Assembly (NCBI GenBank): GCA_965207125.1
Contig: OZ242263.1
Span: 2,046,001-2,110,000, forward strand
DNA: 64,000 nt
Direction: 5' to 3'
DNA from: G965207125 sp965207125
Lineage (GTDB): Bacteria > Pseudomonadota > Alphaproteobacteria > Puniceispirillales > UBA1172
A program made the position numbers and the translations under genes. The notes below the pieces were generated by a model. The model ran no database searches, had not been told where the DNA came from, and saw only the letters and a program-made list of their open reading frames with translations. Shown here piece by piece: positions 1 through 9,200 of this stretch; the first letter of the stretch is position 1; the number at the start of each line of letters is the position of its first letter.

Positions 1-3000
1 ATTGGCACTTACAGGGCTCAGGTGACGGTGTACGAGGGGCTGCGGGTAATATTCACCAAGAATTTGTCTATTGAGATTGCAGTACAGCCAATCACAGGTG
101 ATAACGCGGGTTCGGTGACTGAAGATAGTAACGCCGACACCGCCACGGGAAGTCTTACACTACCCTCTACTCTAACCATCACGCTTGTAGACAATAACGA
201 TCAGGCCAGCAATAGCGGTGTCGAAGGCACATACGGCACGATGACGTTTGATCCAGATAGTAACACTTGGACTTACACACTGGATAACACAGATGCGGAT
301 ACGAATGCGCTCAAAGATACGCCAGGGACGGATGTATTCACTTTTACTGCCATAGGCACTAGCTTCGATGTGACCATCACGATTAGTGGTGTGAATGACG
401 TTCCTGTCGTTGAGTCTGAGATTGTTGGACAAACTGGGCGGGTAGGTCAAGCGATCACGGCTATTGATCTGAGTGGTCTTTTCACTGACGTTGATGCCGG
501 CGATACCTTTACTCTGACGGTGATGGTGCTCTCTAGTGATGGTAGTAAGTCTGGATTGGATACGATCGGTCTTGAGTATGACTCTGATACCAAGATGATC
601 ACCGGTACATTATTAAACAGTATTGTTGCCGGCCCTTACACGATCGAGGTCATCGCGACAGACGGTGGCGGTAGCGGCGATGCGTCCCAGCCTTCGACAT
701 TTGACATTGTGGTCGCACCTGATAATGCACCGGTAATCGGTGGTGCTGTGGACGGCACGATTGCTGAGGATGCAGCAGGCCCTATTACGGGGACGCTCAC
801 CATTACGGACGCTGATGACGATGCGTTGCCAACGGTCGCGCTGTCAGATGGCGCTGGCCAATACGGCACGCTGACCTTTGTTGCGAGTGCGGACGGCGGT
901 GTTTGGACTTACGAGTTGAATAACGCTAATGCGGATGTGCAGGCGTTGAAGGGTGGTACATTAGAAGACAACTTTACCTTTACTGCTGAGGGTGCGGACC
1001 CCATCACGGTGACTATCACGATTAGTGGTGTGAATGACGCTCCTGTCGTTGAGACTGAGATTGTTGGACAAACTGGGCAGGTAGGTCAAGAGATCGATGC
1101 TATTGATCTGAGTGGTCTTTTCACTGACGTTGATGCTGGCGATACCTTTACTCTGGCGGTGATGGTTCACGATGGTAGTGGTAGGGTAGGGTTGGATACG
1201 CTCGGCCTTACTTACGACCCGGTCGCAAATGCAATCACAGGCACGATAAGAAGTGACGTTTCTGCCGGCACTTTCACGATTGAGGTCATCGCGACAGACG
1301 GTAGCGGCGCTGCGTCCCAGCCTTCGACATTTGACATTGTGGTCGCAGCTGATAACGCACCGGTAATCGGTGGTGCTATGGACGGCACGATTGCTGAGGA
1401 TGCAGCAGACCCCCTTACGGGGATGCTCACCATTACGGACGCTGACAACGATGCGTTGCCAATGGTCGTGCTTACAGATGGCGCTGGCCAATACGGCACG
1501 CTGACCTTTGTTGCGAGTGCGGACGGTGGTGTTTGGACTTACACGCTGGATAACACTAATGCGGCTGTGCAGGCATTGAAGGGTGATACATTAACCGAGG
1601 AATTTACCTTTACCGCTGAAGGTGCGGACCCCATCACGGTGACTATCACGATTAGTGGTGTGAATGACGCTCCTGTCGTTGAGTCTGAGATTGTTGGAAA
1701 ATCTGGGCGGGTAGGTCAAGAGATCACGGCTATTGATCTGAATAGTCTTTTCACTGACGTTGACACCGGCGATACCTTTACTCTGACGGTGATGGTGCTG
1801 TCTAGTGATGGTAATACTAGGATGGCGTTGGGTACTACACTTGGTCTTGAGTATGACTCTGATACCAAGATGATCACCGGTACATTATTAGACAGTATTC
1901 CTACTGGCCCTTACACGATCGAGGTCATCGCGACAGACGGTAGCGGCGCTGCGTCCCAGCCTTCGACATTTGACATTGTGGTCGTAGCCGATGGCGCACC
2001 GGTAATCGGTGGTGCTGTGGACGGCATGATTGCTGAGGATGCAGCAGACCCCATTACGGGGACGCTCACCATTACGGACGCTGAGGGCGATGCGTTGCCA
2101 ACGGTCGAGCTTACAAATGGCGTTGGCCAATACGGCACGCTGACCTTTGTTGCGAGTGAGGACGGTGGTGTTTGGACTTACACGCTGGATAACACTAATG
2201 CGGCTGTGCAGGCATTGAAGGGTGATACATTAGAAGACAACTTTACCTTTACCGCTGAAGGTGCGGCCCCCATCACGGTGACCATCACGATTACTGGCGT
2301 CAATGATGCCCCTGCGGTGGCGACCGCTATTGAGCCTCAAAGCGGAGTGGAAGGTCAAGAGAAGGTTATCGATCTGAGCACTCTTTTCACTGACGTTGAT
2401 GAGGGCGATGAATTGACTTTTACGGTGACGCTTGATGGTGGTGCGGCGTTGAGTACGATCGGGCTTACTTATAACTCCGACGATAATGAAATCACTGGTA
2501 CACTGACCGGAACTGGCACTTACGTGATCAAAATCGTAGCGACCGATCAGAGTGGTGCAACGGTTGAGGCGACATTTGACCTTAATATCTTCATAATTCA
2601 GCTTAACAGCCTCACTTATAATCCCGATGAGACGAGTATCACTATTGATGAGACAATGCTGAAGGTTACCTCTGGCAATCAATCTGACCCAACATTGCTA
2701 GTATACACCATTACCACTCTGCCGGATGCAGGCGTGCTATCGAAGAATGGGACTCCACTCAATAGCGGTGATACCTTCACCCAGGCGGATATTAACAACG
2801 GGCTCATAACCTATGTGCCAGATGTTAGCGATCCTTCTACATCACAAAGCAACCCACTGTCCTTCACAATTTCAGATGGAGTGGCTACCCTTGAGGAGCA
2901 AACCCTCCAGATCACCTCGCGAGAGGTTTTTGAGGATGCGGACGCTGACGCTGACGAAGATAACTTGATAGATCAATCCAGCGAGACGACTCCACAGAAG

Positions 3001-3741
3001 ATCGAGGCGGGAGATGGTAGTGATATCATCACTGGCGGCACGAGTGATGATCAAATAGATGGCGGCGCGGGGGATGATGAGATTATTCTTACCCGCACAG
3101 TCGGTGACGTAGAAGTAGACGCAGGTGCCGATGAAGTGCTTTATACGTTCGGTTATGATGGTGTTGGTATTGATGGCGGTGATGAGATTGTGGGCTTCAA
3201 GCGCGGACAAGATAAATTAACATTCGTTGTCGATCGTAATTTCAATAGTCTGACAGAGTTTCTACAAAGCCTCAGCGGTGCGGACGAGACGGATTTAACC
3301 GCTGATGATGCTTTTATCGTCACCATGCAGTGGGGACTTGATACGGATGGCGCGTTCTATTTTGAAAGTGTGTTGCTGCACTTTAAGGACGCATCGGCTT
3401 TCGGTGGCGGACGTGTTTCCAGCCCTCTGGTCACGGTTACTTTTGATGAGCGTCTTGGTCTTGGCGATTTGATTGAGATTCTGGGCGGGGCGGAGAATGT
3501 TGCGAATAATTTTGACGGCGGCCTCGCAGCATTCAAGAATCTGGATGAGGTTTTGCCGCGTCTCTTTGGCGAGGGAAGCATTGGTTTTAAGGGTGTTGAT
3601 CCTTCTGGTACTAACGGAGCAAGCGAGCGGGCGAGCGAAGAACCCCAACCCCCCATTTATGAGACGCTTAGTGAGCAGCACGGCGATGACCTGCAACCAA
3701 CCAGCTTTGAGTTAGGCGGCGGAGAGACCGATATCATCTAA
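1..3741 (+). CDS. Giant VCBS/cadherin-like repeat surface protein with RTX motif (5' partial)
   Basis: The reading frame is open to the left edge, so the start lies outside the window; about 1,246 residues are visible. It is a chain of VCBS repeats (GTYGTMTF, VWTYTLDNT and FTFTAEGA motifs) alternating with cadherin-like Ig domains (FTDVDAGDTFT, SGVNDAPVVE). The pair recurs at about 630-base spacing with nearly identical DNA. Near residue 900 there is a CSPG/cadherin-like segment (LPDAGVLSKNG). Around residues 1,010-1,035 is a short haemolysin-type calcium-binding stretch (GGTSDDQIDGGAGDDE), followed by a non-repetitive acidic tail. Such proteins are usually exported by type I secretion and act in adhesion or biofilm formation; no secretion genes are visible here. 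Family assignment is firm, ligand unknown. Confidence 0.85.
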   Translation: MGTYRAQVTVYEGLRVIFTKNLSIEIAVQPITGDNAGSVTEDSNADTATGSLTLPSTLTITLVDNNDQASNSGVEGTYGTMTFDPDSNTWTYTLDNTDADTNALKDTPGTDVFTFTAIGTSFDVTITISGVNDVPVVESEIVGQTGRVGQAITAIDLSGLFTDVDAGDTFTLTVMVLSSDGSKSGLDTIGLEYDSDTKMITGTLLNSIVAGPYTIEVIATDGGGSGDASQPSTFDIVVAPDNAPVIGGAVDGTIAEDAAGPITGTLTITDADDDALPTVALSDGAGQYGTLTFVASADGGVWTYELNNANADVQALKGGTLEDNFTFTAEGADPITVTITISGVNDAPVVETEIVGQTGQVGQEIDAIDLSGLFTDVDAGDTFTLAVMVHDGSGRVGLDTLGLTYDPVANAITGTIRSDVSAGTFTIEVIATDGSGAASQPSTFDIVVAADNAPVIGGAMDGTIAEDAADPLTGMLTITDADNDALPMVVLTDGAGQYGTLTFVASADGGVWTYTLDNTNAAVQALKGDTLTEEFTFTAEGADPITVTITISGVNDAPVVESEIVGKSGRVGQEITAIDLNSLFTDVDTGDTFTLTVMVLSSDGNTRMALGTTLGLEYDSDTKMITGTLLDSIPTGPYTIEVIATDGSGAASQPSTFDIVVVADGAPVIGGAVDGMIAEDAADPITGTLTITDAEGDALPTVELTNGVGQYGTLTFVASEDGGVWTYTLDNTNAAVQALKGDTLEDNFTFTAEGAAPITVTITITGVNDAPAVATAIEPQSGVEGQEKVIDLSTLFTDVDEGDELTFTVTLDGGAALSTIGLTYNSDDNEITGTLTGTGTYVIKIVATDQSGATVEATFDLNIFIIQLNSLTYNPDETSITIDETMLKVTSGNQSDPTLLVYTITTLPDAGVLSKNGTPLNSGDTFTQADINNGLITYVPDVSDPSTSQSNPLSFTISDGVATLEEQTLQITSREVFEDADADADEDNLIDQSSETTPQKIEAGDGSDIITGGTSDDQIDGGAGDDEIILTRTVGDVEVDAGADEVLYTFGYDGVGIDGGDEIVGFKRGQDKLTFVVDRNFNSLTEFLQSLSGADETDLTADDAFIVTMQWGLDTDGAFYFESVLLHFKDASAFGGGRVSSPLVTVTFDERLGLGDLIEILGGAENVANNFDGGLAAFKNLDEVLPRLFGEGSIGFKGVDPSGTNGASERASEEPQPPIYETLSEQHGDDLQPTSFELGGGETDII

Positions 3742-4286
3742 CGCTGTCAAAGGCCTCTCAGAACATCTCAACAAAGACGAGATGCTTAAACCCATTTTGC
3801 TCCAGCATATTATGCCAGCATATTATGAATGAATCGTTAGGCGGCGGTAATGCAGAAGGCTTCTGTAAGCAGGCCTCCTCAAAGATCTGATGTAAGCATC
3901 AAAATTCGCCACATTAAAACCCGGCGATTTGGTAAACGCCTTGACTTCAAGTAATAAAACCATCAAGTGCCACATTACAGGCCGCGACCAATATTAACGC
4001 CTTCTCGGCAAATGCTATGTATCAATCTTGCCCTATCCAAGTAAAATCGAAAAGATAGATTTGATAAGATTATAGATCAATTTTGCTCTTAATTCTTTGT
4101 ATTGAAGGGAATTTTTTAATTTTATCGGTGTTAACAACTCTCAGCAACCGCCGAAGACGTGATCAAGCAGTGTTGAAGAGCGCACCCAAAAACGCTTGAG
4201 TAAATCAGATACAACCTTCTATATATGTGACTTGAAATCTGATAGATTGCTATCGCTTAGGTATAGTTTTAACATGAAAGAGCATC
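3742..4286. other. Intergenic, no gene recognised
   Basis: This stretch of about 545 bases separates the surface-protein gene from gmk. Neither strand shows a convincing reading frame, tRNA or rRNA. The last 100 bases are A+T-rich and should hold the gmk promoter, but I could not place a well-spaced -35/-10 pair. Confidence 0.5.
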
Positions 4287-4946
4287 ATGACCCCGCACGC
4301 AGATAATAATCATAAACCGAAGCCCATCCGCCGTGAAGGAGTGATGCTTGCGTTATCCTCGCCTTCAGGTGCGGGTAAATCATCGATCTCACGGGGGGTG
4401 CTCCAACAGCACCCTGGTTTGCATCTGTCAGTGTCCTATACCAGCCGCCCCCCGCGTGAAAACGAGAGGGATGGCACCGATTACCATTTTGTCACAAGTG
4501 ATGAGTTTGCGCTCATGATCTCAAAGGGACAATTTTTGGAATACGCGTATGTTTTCGGCAATTATTACGGCACGCCAGCCGAGCAAGTGATGGAAAAAAC
4601 GCATATGGGACAAGACGTTCTATTTGACATCGACTGGCAAGGAGTCAGGTTATTAAAGGAGAAATTGCATAATCTGGTGTCGGTTTTTATCCTGCCACCC
4701 TCGCATCAAGCCCTTGAATCGCGCCTGAAGAACAGAGGACTTGATTCTGCGGATGAGGTGGCAAAACGGATGGCAAAAGCAACCGACGAAATAAGCCATT
4801 ATAATGAATATGATTATATTGTGATCAATGACGACCTCACTTGGGCCTGCACGCAAGTTGGGAGAATTCTGCAAACTGAAGCCCTGCGTCTCACGCGGCA
4901 GAATGGAATAGAAGATTTTATCTGCTCATTGAAGGAAAATCACTGA
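4287..4946 (+). CDS. gmk: Guanylate kinase
   Basis: Catalyses ATP + GMP to ADP + GDP in cytosolic purine nucleotide recycling. The 219-residue product has the P-loop SGAGKS at residues 27-32 and the GMP-binding region (SYTSRPPRENERDGTDYHF) soon after, followed by FDIDWQG and the lid region. Length fits the family (about 200-220) with a short hydrophilic N-terminal extension. The start could also be the later M20 (VMLALSSPS), but the upstream ATG is kept. Its 3' end overlaps the convergent rsmA by 7 bases. In many Alphaproteobacteria gmk follows mltG or yicC; here a large surface-protein gene precedes it. Confidence 0.95.
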   Translation: MTPHADNNHKPKPIRREGVMLALSSPSGAGKSSISRGVLQQHPGLHLSVSYTSRPPRENERDGTDYHFVTSDEFALMISKGQFLEYAYVFGNYYGTPAEQVMEKTHMGQDVLFDIDWQGVRLLKEKLHNLVSVFILPPSHQALESRLKNRGLDSADEVAKRMAKATDEISHYNEYDYIVINDDLTWACTQVGRILQTEALRLTRQNGIEDFICSLKENH

Positions 4947-5782
4947 TTCTGGCGTTGCCGCAAAATTTCAGCAAGGCGACAAAAATCCTCAACTGACAGT
5001 GTTTCAGGCCGAACATCGCCAGGAATTCCAGCCTCCGCCAGCAATTCCAGCCCACCGATCGATTTGAGGGACGCGCGGAGCATTTTGCGGCGCTGCCCAA
5101 AAGCAACGCGCGTGACGTTCTCAAGATCTAGCTTCTCAGCAGGATAAGCAGGTTTTGGATAAGGCGTCAGATTAATCACAGTCGATATTACCTTCGGTTG
5201 TGGCACGAAAGCATCAGGCGGGATATCGAATAAAACTCTTATACTAGCCCGCCATTGGCAGATAATGCTCAACCGCCCATAAGCCGGAGTTGAGGGGGGG
5301 GCGGCTATTCGCTCGGCCACCTCACGCTGGAACATTAAGGTCATCGAAGCAAAGCAGTTAGCGTGGTCTAGCCAGCCAAGCAGCAAAGGCGTTGCGATAT
5401 TATAGGGCAGATTGGCGATGATGCGGCGCGGGGCGGCGGCCTCGCCCAAAGTATGAAGGGAGGTCTCCATCGCGTCTTCTTGGATAACCGTCAAGCGTCC
5501 TTCGGCAACCTCAACAAGGGATTTTAGCGCCTCACATGCACGAGGGTCTTTTTCGATGGCGATGACGCGCTCCGCCCCACTCATCAAGAGCGCGCGGGTT
5601 AATCCGCCAGGGCCGGGGCCGATTTCGATGATCGTGCCATCGAGCGCACCGGCCTCACGGGCAATTCGAGCGGTTAGATTAAGATCGAGCAGAAAATTTT
5701 GCCCGAGTTTACGCCTCGCACCAAGTCGGTATTTTTTAATCAGATCTTTAAGAGGCGGTAAGGACGCGATCGGGTTGCTCAT
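4940..5782 (-). CDS. rsmA: 16S rRNA (adenine1518-N6/1519-N6) dimethyltransferase
   Basis: RsmA/KsgA transfers four methyl groups from SAM to two adjacent adenines in the 3'-terminal helix of 16S rRNA, a late 30S maturation step. The 280-residue protein has the N-terminal GQNFLLD, the SAM-binding IEIGPGPGGLT (residues 53-62) and the catalytic NLPYN motif at 124-128. Length is typical. Its ATG overlaps the pdxA stop by 4 bases (translational coupling), making it the last gene of lptF-lptG-surA-pdxA-rsmA. No anomalies seen. Confidence 0.96.
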   Translation of the reverse strand: MSNPIASLPPLKDLIKKYRLGARRKLGQNFLLDLNLTARIAREAGALDGTIIEIGPGPGGLTRALLMSGAERVIAIEKDPRACEALKSLVEVAEGRLTVIQEDAMETSLHTLGEAAAPRRIIANLPYNIATPLLLGWLDHANCFASMTLMFQREVAERIAAPPSTPAYGRLSIICQWRASIRVLFDIPPDAFVPQPKVISTVINLTPYPKPAYPAEKLDLENVTRVAFGQRRKMLRASLKSIGGLELLAEAGIPGDVRPETLSVEDFCRLAEILRQRQNQ

Positions 5783-6777
5783 CGCCGCGCCCTTCGCGCC
5801 TCAGCGATCGCGCGCGCGGTTTCAATCGCCTTGATCAAACTGTCCGGCTTAGCGGTGAAATATCCGGCCTGGTCTAGCGCCGTGCCGTGGTCGGGGGAGG
5901 TTCTAACCACATCAAGCCCCAAGGTGATGTTAACAGTGCCGAAAAAATCGAGGGTCTTTACGGGAATCAAGGCCTGATCATGATACATGGCAAGAACCGC
6001 GTCATAATCCCCCAGACGCTCGGCAAAAAATAGTGAATCAGCGGCATAAGGCCCGGTAATATCAATCCCTTGGGCGAATAAGCTTGAAAGAGCAGGGGTG
6101 ATGATGGTTTTTTCCTCAAGACCAAGCATCCCATCTTCTCCAGCATGGGGGTTAAGACCGCAGACGGCAATCCGCGGATGGCTGACCGCCATGTCATTGC
6201 GCAAAGCCTCATCGATGATGTGTGCGGTTTGGATGAGATTTTCCGTAGTGATCAGAGAGAAAACATTTTTAAGCGGCGTGTGAATAGTCAAAGGCACTAT
6301 TCTTAAATAACGATTGGCAAGCATCATGACGGGCTTTTTATTCAGCCCATCCAACTCGGCGAGGAACTCGGTATGCCCCGCATGGGCGAACCCCGCCTCA
6401 GCAAGAGTTGATTTTTGAATAGGATTGGTAACAATGGCCTCGGCCGTGCCCAGCGATACGGCCTGAACCGCATCTCGGATGGCTTGGATGATCTGGGGGG
6501 CGTTGCTGGGGGACGGTTTTCCCGCGACCACCTCATCAGCCCAAGTAATTGGCTGAACAGCCAAACTGCCGGACGGGATTGGTGCGGATGCGGATAGATC
6601 ATCGATGGGCACAATGCTAATACCAGCGCCCATGACGCCAGCAAGGGTTTTTAACCGTGCAGGGTCGTCAATCGTAATAAGCCCGCCTTGCCCGGCCGCC
6701 ACGGCGCGGATTAGTAACTCGCCGCCAACCCCCGATGGCTCCCCCGGCGTTACGATAATGCGCCCGGCGGGTATCAA
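5779..6777 (-). CDS. pdxA: 4-hydroxythreonine-4-phosphate dehydrogenase
   Basis: NAD-dependent oxidation and decarboxylation of 4-phosphohydroxythreonine in the DXP-dependent vitamin B6 pathway. The 332-residue protein begins with TPGEPSGVG, carries the substrate/metal segment AGHTEFLAEL, then CGLNPHAGEDG and AMYHDQALIPVK, whose histidines are metal ligands, and ends with the SPDHGTALD motif. It overlaps both neighbours (surA, rsmA) by 4 bases; the surA-pdxA-rsmA order is conserved in many Proteobacteria. Confidence 0.96.
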   Translation of the reverse strand: MIPAGRIIVTPGEPSGVGGELLIRAVAAGQGGLITIDDPARLKTLAGVMGAGISIVPIDDLSASAPIPSGSLAVQPITWADEVVAGKPSPSNAPQIIQAIRDAVQAVSLGTAEAIVTNPIQKSTLAEAGFAHAGHTEFLAELDGLNKKPVMMLANRYLRIVPLTIHTPLKNVFSLITTENLIQTAHIIDEALRNDMAVSHPRIAVCGLNPHAGEDGMLGLEEKTIITPALSSLFAQGIDITGPYAADSLFFAERLGDYDAVLAMYHDQALIPVKTLDFFGTVNITLGLDVVRTSPDHGTALDQAGYFTAKPDSLIKAIETARAIAEARRARR

Positions 6778-8078
6778 TAACTTTCCCTGATATCAATCAC
6801 CGCGAGACGCCGCAGTTTTTCAAGATGCTTTGTGGAGAGAACGGAGAAATACTTATCCTCGACATTGCGAACAAGCTGTTCTTGGGACGGAAGCGTCAGC
6901 TGCGGTACTGTTTTAGAACACAGCATGAAAGCAGCAATACCTTCAGTGAAGGTAATCGGTTTGGTGATCTCACCGGCTTTCATCGGACTGAGCAACTCCC
7001 GCATTCTTGGTGAGAGGTCAAAAAGAGCGATCTCGCCAAGTGAAAAAGAAAAGCTAGACCCGTAACTTTGGTGCAACGCCTCAAGATCAGCACATGTAGA
7101 AATACCGGCAGTATCACGGGTCATCCGCGCTGCGGTCTCAAGCTTTGCCGCATCATCGGTGACATTTGTTGGTATCAACACCCGTCCAAGTTCGATGACC
7201 GCCTCCATCGGATCAGGTTGCCCGTTCTGCCTTAGCCCCCGCATCCGGTAAATGAAAACCATGCCGTCGTGTTCGAGCAAGGGGGCTATCTCGCCGATTT
7301 TGAGATTAGCCAGCACATCACGGATTTCAGGGTGAAAGCGGTCTAGCTGCGCCCAGCCAAGATTGCCACCATTGCGCCCGCTTCCTGATACTGAGTATTG
7401 CTGGGCAATCCGACCAAAATCCGCACCATCACGGATGGCGGTGATGATCTGCTCGGCAAGATTACGGGTGGCGCTGAGGCTTCGGCCTTGCTCGGGAACA
7501 AGGACAATCTCATCGAGGTTAACATGAGGTTTTTCGAGATTTTCCTTAAGACGCTTAAGCGAACTCGCAGCTTCGGTCTCGGCATTGGAGAACTGGGTGC
7601 TGAATTGCGATTTGATAGTAGAAGCCCATAAAACGTCAGCTTTGAATTTGTTGCGGATAACCTCGCGAGGAATCTTAAGGCTTCGCAAGACCTGATCAGC
7701 ATCCTGTCCACTTTGCGCAAAGGTTTCATTGACCAAAAGATCAGCTCTTGCATCGACCTGAACAAGCAGATCGCTGAATAACCTTTCACCCTCCTGGATT
7801 TTAATCTGGTCATCAATGAGCATTTGCAAAACATCGCGATTGATTTGCTGTGAGGTGTCTTCCGTTAGTTTAAGCCCAGTAACTTTAACCAACATGTTGC
7901 GACGTTGAGCGACGTCATGGCTGGTGATCGGCGCCCCATCCACCGTCGCGACAATTTTTATCGTCGTCTGAGCAACCGCTAGAACTGGCCAACCAGCCGT
8001 TGCGACAATGGTGATTAAGATCGCCATCATCGCCATGAGCCGCGTGATTATTTTTGAGGTTGGTGTGTGTCGTGTCAT
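6774..8078 (-). CDS. surA: Periplasmic chaperone/peptidyl-prolyl isomerase SurA
   Basis: A 434-residue periplasmic chaperone for outer-membrane proteins. A signal peptide is visible (hydrophobic residues 12-35 ending VLAVAQ). The SurA N-terminal domain follows (VDGAPITSHDVAQRR), then a parvulin domain around residues 195-300 (FGRIAQQYSVSGSG, GGNLGWAQLD, IGEIAPLLEHDG) and a C-terminal segment. It starts only 13 bases after the lptG stop; in most relatives lptD occupies that position. Its stop overlaps the pdxA start by 4 bases. Confidence 0.92.
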   Translation of the reverse strand: MTRHTPTSKIITRLMAMMAILITIVATAGWPVLAVAQTTIKIVATVDGAPITSHDVAQRRNMLVKVTGLKLTEDTSQQINRDVLQMLIDDQIKIQEGERLFSDLLVQVDARADLLVNETFAQSGQDADQVLRSLKIPREVIRNKFKADVLWASTIKSQFSTQFSNAETEAASSLKRLKENLEKPHVNLDEIVLVPEQGRSLSATRNLAEQIITAIRDGADFGRIAQQYSVSGSGRNGGNLGWAQLDRFHPEIRDVLANLKIGEIAPLLEHDGMVFIYRMRGLRQNGQPDPMEAVIELGRVLIPTNVTDDAAKLETAARMTRDTAGISTCADLEALHQSYGSSFSFSLGEIALFDLSPRMRELLSPMKAGEITKPITFTEGIAAFMLCSKTVPQLTLPSQEQLVRNVEDKYFSVLSTKHLEKLRRLAVIDIRESY

Positions 8079-8091
8079 GTTCTTATCTTGA

Positions 8092-9200
8092 TCAGTGGAG
8101 GTTATCGCCGCGAATAAGCATGATGCTCCCTAAGCAAATAACAATAACAGCCGGTGCAAATCCAGCAACAATTGGTGATAATTTACCAAAATTTCCAAAA
8201 ATATGCATAAACTCTTTGGCGAAGTGAAACAGTAAAATACACCCTAGCACATAAATAACCATCGAGATGTACCTTTGTCGCGCTCTATAGATTAGCCCAA
8301 AATATCCAGCAATCAAAATCATCCCCGTCAGGACCAGAGGCGTTGAGAGCTGGTGGTAAAAATATGTCCGATATTTAAGGCTACTCAATCCGGCTTTATC
8401 GAGGACTTTGATATACTTCCATAATCCTAGCAAAGGAATGTTTCGCGGTGCTTCATGGGTATTTTTAAGATCATCCTCGGATAGGAAGGATGAAAGATGG
8501 GCGCGATCGAAATCACTAACAGTGCCGTCTTGTCTTATGACGGTCCCGCCTTCTATCGTCCAAAATCCATCGCTCAGGGTGAGGCGATCAGGGTTGTAGC
8601 GCGCAAGCCATCGGTTATTGCGGTCAAAGATGAGAACTTGCGCGTTGATCACTTCGATAGTCTCGCGCTCCAGTGCAGATCCATTGATGATCATCGAGAT
8701 CGGATCATTACTGTCACGCAACCATATTCCTTCGGTTGAAACTGTGAGATTGGCACTGCTACTCCCAAAGATTTTTTCGTTGGTTAAAGCATTACGTTTG
8801 TTAACGGCGGCTAGAAAAGGATCAGCCACCAATAGCATAAAGAGGCTAAGCAACAGAACAAAGACGATCGGGCCAATACTGGTGATTTTAATAAAGGAAA
8901 AACCGTTGGAGCGCGCGACCATAATCTCATTGGTATTGCTAAGTTTAACGAAGCTGATCAACGCACCAAAAAGAACACTGAAAGGCAGCAAAATCGGAAT
9001 ATTAGATGGTTGTCTGAGCATGGTGAGTAAAAACACGTTTCCTATGGGAACATCACGTTTTGACACTTGCTTGAAGATCTCAGCCAGATCGATCAGCCCG
9101 GACAGCAAGACAGTAACAATCATCATGACAATGACATGCCCGCAACATGCCGGAACACATAGAAATGAAAGGTTTTAGCAAAAGTTATATTAGTGATCAT
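8092..9200 (-). CDS. lptG: LPS export permease LptG (one-base frameshift near the N-terminus)
   Basis: Inner-membrane subunit of the LptB2FG transporter that extracts lipopolysaccharide toward the outer membrane. Transmembrane segments at both ends flank a periplasmic beta-jellyroll (ANLTVSTEGIWLRD, GGTVIRQDG). The natural start is the ATG at 9,200, overlapping the lptF stop as ATGA and encoding MITNITFAKTFHFYVFRHVA; this frame ends in TGA at 9,125-9,123. The rest of the protein is read from the ATG at 9,126 in another frame. One missing base near 9,127 would join the halves within the first membrane helix, so a sequence error or recent frameshift is likely; downstream reinitiation is possible. 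Confidence 0.85.

Noticed and set aside
172..2682. Long open frames on the - strand under the VCBS gene
   Set aside because: They repeat with the same period as the VCBS units and give no family pattern; they are shadows of the biased codon use of the repeat gene.
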